From: Pacificoceanicola sp049341065
GTDB lineage: Bacteria; Pseudomonadota; Alphaproteobacteria; Rhodobacterales; Rhodobacteraceae
Reading direction: 5' to 3'
Length of the DNA stretch: 64,000 nt
Assembly (NCBI RefSeq): GCF_049341065.1
Contig: NZ_JBMPIX010000008.1
Location: 1-64,000, forward strand
Below, one piece after another: positions 1 to 8,437 of this stretch; position 1 is the stretch's first letter; every line of letters begins with the position of its first letter. Both the position numbers and the translations under genes were made by a program. The notes under the pieces are model-generated. The model was given only the letters and a program-made list of their open reading frames with translations, had not been told where the DNA came from and searched no databases.

Positions 1-138
1 TACAAGCGGCGCAATCGCATCGAAATCATGTTCGGCAGGCTCAAGGACTGGAGGCGCGTGGCAACCCGCTACGACCGGTGCCCAAAAGTCTTCCTTTCGG
101 CCATCGCCCTCGCTGCAGTCGTCATCTACTGGTTATGA
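1..138 (+). CDS. IS5-family transposase, C-terminal fragment (5' end outside window)
   Basis: An open frame enters from the left edge and ends in TGA at 136-138, giving about 45 residues. It contains RRNRIEIMFGRLKDWRRVAT followed by a hydrophobic FLSAIALAAVVIYWL tail. This E-x6-R-type block (the catalytic Glu followed by R-L-K-D-W-R) is the C-terminal DDE signature of IS5/IS427-group transposases. The start and the first two catalytic Asp residues lie outside the window, so intactness cannot be judged. Confidence 0.85.
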   Translation, partial: YKRRNRIEIMFGRLKDWRRVATRYDRCPKVFLSAIALAAVVIYWL

Positions 139-148
139 ATCCTGACCC
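1..148 (+). mobile_element. Right end of an IS5/IS427-type insertion sequence
   Basis: Directly after the transposase stop the sequence reads GAATCCTGACCC (137-148), followed by TAA. A short terminal inverted repeat close to the stop codon, flanked by a TNA trinucleotide, fits IS427-group elements. The matching left end is outside the window, so the boundary at 148 is inferred. Confidence 0.55.
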
Positions 149-748
149 TAAGCGCAGCATTTTCGGATAATTTTCGAAAGGAGCGCTGTTTTCAATTCAC
201 GCACGATGTGATGAAAAAGCAGCCCACGACAAACCTATCGACTGGCATGTACGCCCCAGCTGCGCGGTTCCAAGATACTTCGCGCGCCCCCTTCGGCACA
301 CCTCAAAGGTGATTGATCGACATCGGTTCTTTGATCCCGGCAATCCTGCTTCATTGGCTTGACAACCCACCTGCCCTTCATGCAAGGCCCCCAAAAACAC
401 CGTTTTGGTGAAACAGGTGCCGGATGCGATCATCGGTCAACTGTTAAAGCGAACGATTGCGAATCCGACAATCTGCCGCAGGCAAGCCCATCCGGCGAAG
501 TCAGAAAACCGATACCCAAAGCCTGCCAGCGGTTGTGGAAAAGTCTTTATGTCTATTGGGGTTCGCCCTTTGCGGGCGAAAGCGGGGTGCCCAAGAGTCT
601 GTCATCGCTATTTATCCCTGCCCTGCGGCGGTTTCACGCTGATTAGTACGAAACCGGCCCTTTTCCCCCATCCAACGCGGGCCTATAAGGACAACCGGTC
701 CGGACCCGGGGGAGTCGCGGGCCTTTCAATTAATGGGGCAGGGCTCGA
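149..748. other. Intergenic region between the insertion sequence and mreB
   Basis: About 600 bp with no convincing gene. Several open frames cross it, but they lack plausible Shine-Dalgarno sequences and have low-complexity, Arg/Pro/Cys-rich translations typical of noise in GC-rich DNA. The last 100 bp must carry the mreB promoter. GGGGCAGGG (734-742) sits in Shine-Dalgarno position for mreB. No terminator or operator was recognised. Confidence 0.5.
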
Positions 749-1795
749 ATGTTTGGATTTGACAAACTATTAGGCGCATTTTCGTCGGACATGGCCATCG
801 ACCTCGGCACGGCGAACACGCTTGTCTACGTCAAGGGCCGAGGCGTGATCCTGTCGGAGCCATCGGTCGTGGCCTACCACATCAAGGATGGCGTCAAGAA
901 AGTGCTGGCCGTTGGTGAGGACGCCAAGTTGATGCTGGGCCGCACGCCCGGCAGCATCGAGGCGATCCGCCCGATGCGCGAAGGCGTGATCGCCGATTTC
1001 GACACAGCCGAGGCAATGATCAAGCATTTCATTCGCAAGGTTCACAAGCGCTCGACCTTCTCCAAACCCAAGATCATCGTCTGCGTGCCGCACGGCGCCA
1101 CCCCGGTCGAAAAACGCGCGATCCGCCAGTCGGTTCTGTCGGCGGGCGCACGCAAGGCCGGGCTGATCTCCGAGCCGATCGCAGCGGCCATTGGCGCGGG
1201 CATGCCAATCACCGATCCTACCGGCAACATGGTTGTCGACATCGGCGGCGGCACCACCGAAGTCGCGGTTCTGTCGCTGGGTGACATCGTTTACGCCCGG
1301 TCCGTCCGCGTTGGCGGCGACCGCATGGACGAGGCGATCATCAACTACCTGCGCCGCCAACAGAACCTTTTGGTCGGCGAAAGCACCGCCGAGCGGATCA
1401 AGACCTCGATCGGTACGGCGCGAATGCCTGACGACGGGCGCGGCAGCTCGATGCAGATACGCGGCCGCGACCTGCTGAACGGTGTGCCCAAGGAAACCGA
1501 GATCAGTCAGGCACAAGTCGCCGAGGCATTGGCGGAACCCGTGCAAACAATCTGCGAGGCGGTGATGACTGCGCTGGAATCCACGCCACCGGATCTGGCG
1601 GCCGACATTGTCGATCGCGGTGTCATGCTGACCGGCGGCGGCGCCCTGCTGGGCGATCTCGATCTTGCGCTGCGCGAGCAGACCGGTCTGGCCGTGTCCA
1701 TCGCGGACGAAAGCCTGAATTGCGTCGCACTTGGCACCGGAAAGGCGCTTGAGTACGAAAAGCTGCTTCGCCACGCCATCGATTACGACAGCTAA
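749..1795 (+). CDS. mreB: Rod shape-determining protein MreB (actin-like)
   Basis: This 348-residue protein is the bacterial actin homologue that assembles membrane-bound filaments and positions the cell-wall elongation machinery. The actin ATPase motifs are visible: DLGTANTLVYVKGRG near residue 14 (phosphate 1), DIGGGTTEVAVLSLG near 165 (phosphate 2) and TGGGALLGDLD near 293 (adenosine). The length matches the family (about 345). ATG at 749 follows a GGGGCAGGG Shine-Dalgarno. It is the first gene of an elongasome cluster: mreC starts 75 bp downstream and mreD, mrdA and rodA follow with overlaps. Confidence 0.97.
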   Translation: MFGFDKLLGAFSSDMAIDLGTANTLVYVKGRGVILSEPSVVAYHIKDGVKKVLAVGEDAKLMLGRTPGSIEAIRPMREGVIADFDTAEAMIKHFIRKVHKRSTFSKPKIIVCVPHGATPVEKRAIRQSVLSAGARKAGLISEPIAAAIGAGMPITDPTGNMVVDIGGGTTEVAVLSLGDIVYARSVRVGGDRMDEAIINYLRRQQNLLVGESTAERIKTSIGTARMPDDGRGSSMQIRGRDLLNGVPKETEISQAQVAEALAEPVQTICEAVMTALESTPPDLAADIVDRGVMLTGGGALLGDLDLALREQTGLAVSIADESLNCVALGTGKALEYEKLLRHAIDYDS

Positions 1796-1870
1796 ACAAG
1801 GTCAGGCGCGGATTTTTGTATAAACCCGCGCCGCAGCTGTAGTATCACGGCATATCCCTGCGGAGGCACC

Positions 1871-2791
1871 GTGGCCAACGACCGCTCCAGCGATGATTTT
1901 ACCGCTCCGCTCAAGCGTTTGCTTCTGGCGGTGCTTGTCTTGTGCCTGACGGGAACTTTTCTGCTGTGGCGGATCGACAGCCCCCGCGTGGAACGTTTCC
2001 GCGCCCGCGTGGTCGACGCGGTCGTTCCGCGGATGGATTGGGCGATGGCTCCGGTCACGGGCACCGTGAACATCCTGCAGGATTTCCAGAGCTACCAGCG
2101 CATTTACGAGCAGAACCAGGAATTGCGCCGCGAGTTGCGCCAGATGACCGCATGGAAAGAGGCCGCGCTACAGCTTGAGCAGGAAAATGCGAGACTGCGC
2201 GATCTCAACAACGTGCAGATCGACCCGCGCCTGACCTATATCACCGGCGTTGTTCTGGCCGACAGTGGCTCACCTTTCCGGCAATCGGTGTTGATCAACG
2301 TCGGCAGCCGCGATGGCATCGTGGATGGCTGGGCGACGATGGATGGCATCGGGCTTGTGGGCCGGGTCTCGGGCGTGGGCAAACAGACCAGCCGGGTGAT
2401 CCTGCTGACGGACACGACCTCGCGGATTCCGGTGGAAATCCAGCCCTCGGGCCAGCGTGCGCTGGTGGTGGGCGACAACACTGCCGCGCCACCCATCGAC
2501 TTTATCGAGAACCCTGATCTGGTGCGCGCAGGCGACCGGATCGTGACCTCGGGCGATGGCGAAGTCTTCCCGCCCGGCTTGCTGATCGGTCAGGTGGCAC
2601 AAGACCCTGGCGGGCGCCTGCGCGCGCGTCTGGCAGCCGATTACGAGCGGCTGGAATTCTTGCGGGTACTGCGCGACCACGGTGCGCGCCGGGTTTCGAA
2701 CCCCAGCGCCCTGATCCTGCCCGAAGACCTGCCTGACGCGGGCGAGCCACCTGCCCCCGAACCAGAACCAGAGACTCCGGCCGATGGTTGA
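1871..2791 (+). CDS. mreC: Rod shape-determining protein MreC
   Basis: A bitopic periplasmic scaffold linking MreB to PBP2 and RodA. The 306-residue product has a short basic cytoplasmic N terminus, one transmembrane segment at about residues 18-36 (LLLAVLVLCLTGTFLLW), a Glu/Gln-rich coiled coil at about 75-110, and a beta-rich MreC domain with SGSPFRQSVLINVGSRDGI. The C terminus is an acidic, Pro-rich tail. It starts with GTG at 1871 after GCGGAGG. Its end overlaps the mreD start by 8 bp, so the two are translationally coupled. Confidence 0.95.
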   Translation: MANDRSSDDFTAPLKRLLLAVLVLCLTGTFLLWRIDSPRVERFRARVVDAVVPRMDWAMAPVTGTVNILQDFQSYQRIYEQNQELRRELRQMTAWKEAALQLEQENARLRDLNNVQIDPRLTYITGVVLADSGSPFRQSVLINVGSRDGIVDGWATMDGIGLVGRVSGVGKQTSRVILLTDTTSRIPVEIQPSGQRALVVGDNTAAPPIDFIENPDLVRAGDRIVTSGDGEVFPPGLLIGQVAQDPGGRLRARLAADYERLEFLRVLRDHGARRVSNPSALILPEDLPDAGEPPAPEPEPETPADG

Positions 2792-3323
2792 GCGCGGTCC
2801 CGGCCATATCTGGGCCATGCGCTGCATCTATTTGGCCATTTCGGTGCTGGTGATCTTTTTGCACCTTCTACCTCTGCAGACCATGCCGCGGCACTTTGCC
2901 GGCCCCGACCTTATCGTGGCGCTCACCTTTGCCTGGGCGCTGCGCCGCCCCGATTATGTGCCTGCAATCCTGATCGCCGGGGTCATGTTGTTGACGGACA
3001 TGCTTTTTGGACGGCCGCCGGGCCTGTGGGCGCTGCTGGTTCTGCTTGCTTCGGAATGGCTGAAACGCCGCGACAGGCGGATGCGCGACACCACCTTTGT
3101 GGCCGAGTGGCTGACAGTCACTGCGGTGCTTTTCACCATCACTGCGACGTATCGCATCGTGCTTGGGGTCTTGATTGTGCCCGGCGGCGCGCTTTTCTTA
3201 TCAGTGATGGAATTCGCCATGACGGTGCTTGCCTATCCCGTAGTTGTCGCGATCTCGCATGTACTGTTTCGGGTCCGGCGTTCAGCCCCGGGTGAAATTG
3301 ATCCAATGGGACGCCGCACATGA
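2784..3323 (+). CDS. mreD: Rod shape-determining protein MreD
   Basis: This 179-residue integral membrane protein of the elongasome is hydrophobic throughout, with about five predicted transmembrane helices, for example the segment from IYLAISVLVIFLHLL near residue 14 and others around 45-75 and 110-160. MreD is poorly conserved, so the call rests on size, topology and position between mreC and the PBP2 gene. ATG 2784 lies inside the mreC end. Its TGA overlaps the mrdA ATG (ATGA at 3320). Confidence 0.9.
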   Translation: MVERGPGHIWAMRCIYLAISVLVIFLHLLPLQTMPRHFAGPDLIVALTFAWALRRPDYVPAILIAGVMLLTDMLFGRPPGLWALLVLLASEWLKRRDRRMRDTTFVAEWLTVTAVLFTITATYRIVLGVLIVPGGALFLSVMEFAMTVLAYPVVVAISHVLFRVRRSAPGEIDPMGRRT

Positions 3324-5236
3324 GACGCACGCCGCGCGAAACCTCTGAAAGTGCTCTGCGCATTTCTCGCCGGGGATTGATCCTGGGCGGAGGGCAGCTT
3401 GCCTTTGCCGCTGTGCTGGCGCTTCGCATGCGGCACCTGCAGGTGGATCAGGCCGATGAGTTCCGCCTGCTGGCGGAAGAAAACCGTATCAACATGCGTC
3501 TAATTCCGCCGTCCCGCGGGCGCATTTTTGACCGCAATGGCGTGGTTATCGCCGAAAACGAGCCGACCTATCGCATCACGCTGGTGCGCGAGGATGCGGG
3601 CGACGTGGAAGAGGTCATCAAACGCCTGTCGATGCTGGTCGAACTGGACGAAGACGACCTGAACCGCGCCCAGGCCGAGATGAAGCGCACGGCACCGTTC
3701 TTTCCGGTCACCGTCGCCGACCGCGTGAGCTGGGAGGACATCAGCCGGGTCGCTGTGAACGCCCCTGCCCTGCCCGGCGTCACGCCGGAAGAAGGCTACA
3801 GCCGCGTCTATCCGCAGCACGACACCTTTGCCCATGTGGTGGGCTATGTTGGCCCGGTGTCAGATCGCGACCTGTCGCGCTTCGAGGATCCGCCGCCGCT
3901 GCTGCGCATCCCGCGTTTTCAGATCGGCAAAGTCGGGGTCGAATCCAAGTTCGAAGAAGAATTGCGCGGCCACGCGGGCGCCAAGCGGGTCGAGGTCAAC
4001 GCCGTCGGCCGCGTCATGCGCGAATTGGATCGCCGCGAAGGCGAGGCCGGCGCGGATCTTCAGCTGACAGTCGACAGCGATTTGCAAGACTACGTGAAGG
4101 CCCGCCTTGGTCCCGAGTCCGCAAGCGTCGTTGTGATGGACCTTGAGAAAGGCGATGTTCTGGCCATCGCCTCGGCCCCGTCTTACGACCCCAACAAATT
4201 CGTGCGCGGCATTTCGGTCAAGGATTACAGCGAACTGCGCGACAACGATCACCGCCCCTTGGCGTCGAAGACGGTGCAGGACGCTTATCCGCCCGGCTCG
4301 ACCTTCAAGATGGTCACGGCGCTGGCGGCTATGGATGCGGGCGTTGTGGCCCCGGATGAAACGGTCTGGTGCCCCGGGCATATGGAGGTCGGCTCTCGCC
4401 GGTTCCATTGCTGGAAGCGCGTCGGCCATGGTCATATGAACCTCGAAAGCGCGCTGCGCGAAAGCTGTGACGTTTATTTCTATGACCTTGCGCTGAAGGT
4501 GGGGATCGAAAATATCGCCGCAATGGGCCGCCGTTTGGGTCTGGGCGAGGCGCACCCGCTTGAAATGTCGGCCGTTACCGCCGGACTGATGCCTGACAAG
4601 GCGTGGAAGCTGCGCGAACGCGGCAGCGCCTGGGTGATCGGCGACAGCGTCAACGCCTCGATCGGGCAGGGTTTCGTGTTGACCTCGCCGCTGCAACTGG
4701 CCGTGATGAGCGCGCGGATCGCCACCGGGCGATCAGTCACCCCCCGGTTGGTCAAAAGCATCAATGGCATCGAAACCCCGTCCCGCGGTGGCGACCCTTT
4801 GGGGCTGAATGAAAGCCATCTCAAACAGGTGCGCCGGGGGATGTACGCGGTGTCGAACAACCGGCGCGGCACGGCCTACCGGTCACGCATCATCGGCGAA
4901 GGCTATCGGATGGCGGGCAAGACCGGCACCGCCCAGGTGCTGAACCGTATCGTCAAGAACGACGCGCCGTGGGAAGAGCGCGACCATGCGCTGTTCGTCA
5001 ATTTCGCCCCCTATGACGCGCCGCAGATTGCCGTGTCGGTGGTGGTTGAACATGGCGGAGGCGGCTCGACCGCCGCGGCTCCGATTGCCCGTGACGTGAC
5101 CTTGCAGGCGCTTTATGGCGGCGATCCACCGCTGGACGCCTACCCGACGGGTGTTCGCCGTCAAATTCAGGAGCAACAAGAACGGCTCGCCCGCGAACGC
5201 GAGGCCCGCGAGGCTGAACGGAACAGCCGCGCATGA
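3320..5236 (+). CDS. mrdA: Penicillin-binding protein 2 (elongasome transpeptidase)
   Basis: A class B PBP that crosslinks septum-independent lateral peptidoglycan, working with RodA. The 638-residue protein has an N-terminal membrane anchor at about 14-32, the dimerisation domain with PPSRGRIFDRNG near 58, and a transpeptidase domain. That domain has STFK at about 327 (nucleophilic Ser), SCD at about 382 (SxN-type motif) and KTG at about 534. The C-terminal 30 residues are a charged Arg/Glu tail. Start and stop overlap mreD and rodA by ATGA, showing tight coupling. Confidence 0.96.
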   Translation: MRRTPRETSESALRISRRGLILGGGQLAFAAVLALRMRHLQVDQADEFRLLAEENRINMRLIPPSRGRIFDRNGVVIAENEPTYRITLVREDAGDVEEVIKRLSMLVELDEDDLNRAQAEMKRTAPFFPVTVADRVSWEDISRVAVNAPALPGVTPEEGYSRVYPQHDTFAHVVGYVGPVSDRDLSRFEDPPPLLRIPRFQIGKVGVESKFEEELRGHAGAKRVEVNAVGRVMRELDRREGEAGADLQLTVDSDLQDYVKARLGPESASVVVMDLEKGDVLAIASAPSYDPNKFVRGISVKDYSELRDNDHRPLASKTVQDAYPPGSTFKMVTALAAMDAGVVAPDETVWCPGHMEVGSRRFHCWKRVGHGHMNLESALRESCDVYFYDLALKVGIENIAAMGRRLGLGEAHPLEMSAVTAGLMPDKAWKLRERGSAWVIGDSVNASIGQGFVLTSPLQLAVMSARIATGRSVTPRLVKSINGIETPSRGGDPLGLNESHLKQVRRGMYAVSNNRRGTAYRSRIIGEGYRMAGKTGTAQVLNRIVKNDAPWEERDHALFVNFAPYDAPQIAVSVVVEHGGGGSTAAAPIARDVTLQALYGGDPPLDAYPTGVRRQIQEQQERLAREREAREAERNSRA

Positions 5237-6372
5237 CCTATCTTGAATACTCTGTCAAAACGGTTCCGACGGGCTGGCGAAAGATCTTGCATCTGAACTG
5301 GCCACTGGTGGTTTTGTTGACGGCAGTCGCCAGCGTCGGATTCCTGATGCTCTATTCCGTCGCGGGCGGCTCGTTCACGCCTTGGGCCGAGCCGCAGATG
5401 AAACGCTATGCGCTTGGTTTGGCCGCAATGTTCGCCGTGGCGATGGTGCCGATCTGGCTGTGGCGCAACCTTGCGCTTGTGGCCTATCTGATCGCACTGG
5501 GCCTGCTGCTGCTTGTGGAGTTTTTCGGCGCTGTCGGGATGGGGGCGCAGCGCTGGATCGACATCGGGTTCATGCGCTTGCAGCCCTCGGAACTGATGAA
5601 AATCACGCTGGTGATGTTTCTGGCCGCCTACTACGACTGGTTGCCTTTATCCAAGACCTCGCGCCCGTTCTGGGTTCTGGTGCCGATCGCCATCATCCTC
5701 TTGCCGACCTTTCTGGTGCTGGCCCAACCAGACCTTGGCACCGCACTGTTGCTGGTGATCGGCGGTGGGTTGATCATGTTTCTTGCCGGGGTGCACTGGG
5801 CCTATTTCGCAACCGTGATCGGGGCGGGCATCGCTGGCATCTGGACGGTTTTTGAAAGCCGGGGAACCGATTGGCAATTGCTCAAAGACTACCAATTCCG
5901 CCGCATCGACACCTTCCTTGACCCGTCTTCGGACCCGCTGGGTGCAGGCTATCACATCACCCAGGCCAAGATCGCCATGGGCTCGGGTGGGTGGACTGGA
6001 CGCGGCTTTATGCAGGGCACCCAATCGCGACTGAACTTCCTGCCGGAAAAACACACCGACTTTATCTTCAACACACTTGCAGAGGAATTCGGCTTTGTCG
6101 GCGGCTTTTCCCTGCTGGCGCTTTACGTTCTGGTGCTGGTGTTCTGCATCTTCTCGGCGGTCCAGAACAAGGACAGGTTTTCTTCGCTCTTGACGCTGGG
6201 CATCGGGCTGACGTTCTTTTTGTTTTTTGCTGTGAACATGTCCATGGTGATGGGATTGGCGCCCGTGGTAGGCGTGCCTTTACCATTGGTGAGCTATGGC
6301 GGCTCTGCCATGTTGGTCTTGATGATCGCATTCGGTCTGGTTCAAAGCGCGCATATCCATAGGCCCCGTTGA
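5233..6372 (+). CDS. rodA: SEDS-family peptidoglycan glycosyltransferase RodA
   Basis: A polytopic SEDS glycosyltransferase that polymerises lipid II for side-wall growth with PBP2. The 379 residues contain about ten membrane segments. Conserved SEDS signatures are visible: GAQRWIDIGFMRLQPSELMK near 108, QPDLGTALLL near 165, and the extracytoplasmic loop GRGFMQGTQS...FLPEKHTDFIF near 255-280 carrying the catalytic region. The ATG overlaps the mrdA stop. The TGA overlaps the next gene by one base. Confidence 0.96.
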   Translation: MTYLEYSVKTVPTGWRKILHLNWPLVVLLTAVASVGFLMLYSVAGGSFTPWAEPQMKRYALGLAAMFAVAMVPIWLWRNLALVAYLIALGLLLLVEFFGAVGMGAQRWIDIGFMRLQPSELMKITLVMFLAAYYDWLPLSKTSRPFWVLVPIAIILLPTFLVLAQPDLGTALLLVIGGGLIMFLAGVHWAYFATVIGAGIAGIWTVFESRGTDWQLLKDYQFRRIDTFLDPSSDPLGAGYHITQAKIAMGSGGWTGRGFMQGTQSRLNFLPEKHTDFIFNTLAEEFGFVGGFSLLALYVLVLVFCIFSAVQNKDRFSSLLTLGIGLTFFLFFAVNMSMVMGLAPVVGVPLPLVSYGGSAMLVLMIAFGLVQSAHIHRPR

Positions 6373-7307
6373 TGACTGCACATATCCTTTTTTCCGCCCA
6401 TGCCTCGCGCTGGGACCAATACGAAGCGCCGTTGAAAGAGGCACTGGACAACGCCGGGCTGGACTATGTGCTGGCCACCGAAATGCCGCCGGACGAGGTG
6501 GATTACATCGTCTACGCGCCCAACTCCGACGTGCAGGATTTCACGCCCTTTACCCGTCTCAAGGCCGTTCTGAATCTTTGGGCCGGGGTTGAAGATGTTG
6601 TCGGCAATGCCACGCTGAAAGCCCCCCTTGCCCGTATGGTCGATGAAGAGGGGCTGACGCAAGGCATGGTGGAATGGGTTACCGGGCATGTGCTGCGCCA
6701 CCATCTGGGCATGGACGCGCATATCGTGAACCCCGATCACAAATGGGAACCCGTCGCCCCACCGCTGGCCCCCGAAAGGCCCGTGACGATACTTGGCATG
6801 GGCGCATTGGGGCGCGCGTGTGCACGGGCGTTGCGGGGCCTTGGCTTTCCCGTGACCGGCTGGAGCCGTTCGGAAAAGCGGGTGGCGAATGTGCGGTGTG
6901 TGCATGGCGACGAAGGCTTGGCGCAAGCGCTGCGCGGAGCACAGATCGTTGTGCTGCTGCTGCCTGCAACCCCCGAGACAGAAAATATCCTGAACGCGTC
7001 AAGCCTATCCCTGCTGGCGCCCGGCGCGGTGGTGATCAATCCCGGTCGCGGCCCGCTGATCGACGATGATGCGCTGTGGCAGGCACTGGACAGCGGGCAG
7101 GTCGGTCATGCCACGCTGGATGTCTTTCGGGTTGAGCCTTTGCCGAAGGATCACGGCTTTTGGAGCCACCCGAAGATCACGATCTCACCGCATATCGCCT
7201 CGGAAACGCGGCCGGCATCGGCGTCGCGGGTGATTGCCGAGAATATTCGTCGCGGCGAGGCAGGTCTGCCGTTTCTGCATCTTGTTGACCGGGACGCAGG
7301 CTATTAA
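6372..7307 (+). CDS. D-isomer 2-hydroxyacid dehydrogenase (glyoxylate/hydroxypyruvate reductase A-like)
   Basis: A cytosolic NAD(P)H-dependent reductase of 2-oxoacids, most like GhrA (glyoxylate or hydroxypyruvate reduction). The 311-residue protein has a Rossmann motif GMGALGRACARAL near 138, the catalytic Arg in NPGRGPLIDD near 224, the Glu in VEPLPKDHGFW near 255 and the catalytic His in SPHIASETRP near 277. ATG 6372 overlaps the rodA stop; a TTG codon just upstream is less likely. It has no obvious functional tie to the cell-wall genes, although transcription probably reads through. Confidence 0.88.
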   Translation: MTAHILFSAHASRWDQYEAPLKEALDNAGLDYVLATEMPPDEVDYIVYAPNSDVQDFTPFTRLKAVLNLWAGVEDVVGNATLKAPLARMVDEEGLTQGMVEWVTGHVLRHHLGMDAHIVNPDHKWEPVAPPLAPERPVTILGMGALGRACARALRGLGFPVTGWSRSEKRVANVRCVHGDEGLAQALRGAQIVVLLLPATPETENILNASSLSLLAPGAVVINPGRGPLIDDDALWQALDSGQVGHATLDVFRVEPLPKDHGFWSHPKITISPHIASETRPASASRVIAENIRRGEAGLPFLHLVDRDAGY

Positions 7308-7335
7308 GCCCTTGGCAAACAGGAGTGCCGCCCCC

Positions 7336-8019
7336 ATGAGCTTTGACCGTTCCATCAAGATCGCGCCGTCGATCCTTTCCGCTGATTTCGCCGACTTCGG
7401 GCGCGAGATTCAGGCCATCGAAGCGCAGGGCGCCGACTGGGTGCATGTCGATGTCATGGACGGGCATTTCGTCCCGAACCTGACCTTTGGCCCGCCCGCC
7501 GTGAAAGCCTTTCGTCCGCACGTGAAAACCTTCATGGACGTGCACCTGATGATCTCGCCTGTCGATGCCTATATCGACGCCTATGCCGAGGCTGGGGCCG
7601 ACATGCTGACTGCCCATGTCGAGGCCGGACCGCATATCCACCGCACCTTGCAGGCCATTCGCGGCGCCGGGATGAAGGCGGGCGTGGCGCTGAACCCGGG
7701 CACCCCCGCCGAGGTCGTGAGCGACCTGCTGGATCTGACGGATATGGTTCTGGTGATGACGGTAAACCCCGGCTTTGGCGGGCAGAAGTTCATCGACATG
7801 ACCGCCAAGGTCCGCAAGGTCCGCGAGATGATCGGCGACCGCGAGGTGCATATCCAGATCGACGGCGGCGTTGATCCTGTGACCGCACCTTTGGTGACCG
7901 CGGCTGGGGCGGATGTTCTTGTTGCGGGATCAGCGGTTTTCCGCGGCGGATCGGTGGACAATCCCGCGCCCTATGGCGAGAATATCGCCGCGATCCGGGC
8001 AGCAGCCCAGGAAATCTGA
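7336..8019 (+). CDS. rpe: Ribulose-phosphate 3-epimerase
   Basis: Interconverts D-ribulose 5-phosphate and D-xylulose 5-phosphate in the pentose phosphate and Calvin pathways. The 227-residue TIM barrel shows the family motifs IKIAPSILSADF at the N terminus, HVDVMDGHFVPNLTFGP (metal and catalytic Asp), MTVNPGFGGQKFI and QIDGGV. ATG 7336 follows AGGAG at 7321-7325, which decides it over an in-frame codon 34 residues upstream. It lies 28 bp after the dehydrogenase, so it probably belongs to the same transcript, and is convergent with the thioesterase. Confidence 0.96.
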   Translation: MSFDRSIKIAPSILSADFADFGREIQAIEAQGADWVHVDVMDGHFVPNLTFGPPAVKAFRPHVKTFMDVHLMISPVDAYIDAYAEAGADMLTAHVEAGPHIHRTLQAIRGAGMKAGVALNPGTPAEVVSDLLDLTDMVLVMTVNPGFGGQKFIDMTAKVRKVREMIGDREVHIQIDGGVDPVTAPLVTAAGADVLVAGSAVFRGGSVDNPAPYGENIAAIRAAAQEI

Positions 8020-8035
8020 TGTCCTTAAGTGGGGG

Positions 8036-8437
8036 TCAGGTGCTTTTTCGGTAACGGAAGGTGCCTGTGCCCTTGGCGATTATTTCGCCCGTTTCATCGC
8101 GAATCTCGCCTTCGGCAAAGAAGGTTGAGCGTCCTCCGCCGGTTTTGCGGCCTTCGGCAATGAAGGTCTGACCGCGCGGACGCGACAGGTACTGGACGTT
8201 CAGGCTCAACGTCAGACACATCTGCTGGTGGTCCGGGTCGCCGGTCCAACAGCCCGCATAGCCCATGACAGTATCCAGCAACGAGGCATGCGCGCCACCG
8301 TGCGGGTTGCCGTGGCGGTTCATGATGAAATCGGCAAGCGGCAGTTCAAACTTGGCGTAGCCATCGCTCCAGTCCAGCATGTTCATGCCGATATGGGCAG
8401 ACCAGGCATAGGGCTCTTCGCGAAAGCGATCATCCAT
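8036..8437 (-). CDS. PaaI-family thioesterase (hotdog fold)
   Basis: The 133-residue hotdog-fold protein probably hydrolyses acyl-CoA thioesters in the cytosol. The catalytic-region motif NRHGNPHGGAHASLLDTVMG near 45-65 is typical of PaaI/YbgC-related enzymes. ATG at 8437 (MDDRFREEPYAW) was chosen because the upstream in-frame stretch is antisense to the neighbour's coding end. It overlaps the phosphotransferase by 8 bp and is the last gene of the five-gene acyl-CoA operon. The substrate cannot be read from the sequence. Confidence 0.87.
   Translation of the reverse strand: MDDRFREEPYAWSAHIGMNMLDWSDGYAKFELPLADFIMNRHGNPHGGAHASLLDTVMGYAGCWTGDPDHQQMCLTLSLNVQYLSRPRGQTFIAEGRKTGGGRSTFFAEGEIRDETGEIIAKGTGTFRYRKST

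Noticed and set aside
359..773. Overlapping open frames between the insertion sequence and mreB
   Set aside because: They run in several frames at once, have no ribosome-binding site and give Arg/Pro/Cys-rich translations without family features; the last one runs into mreB.
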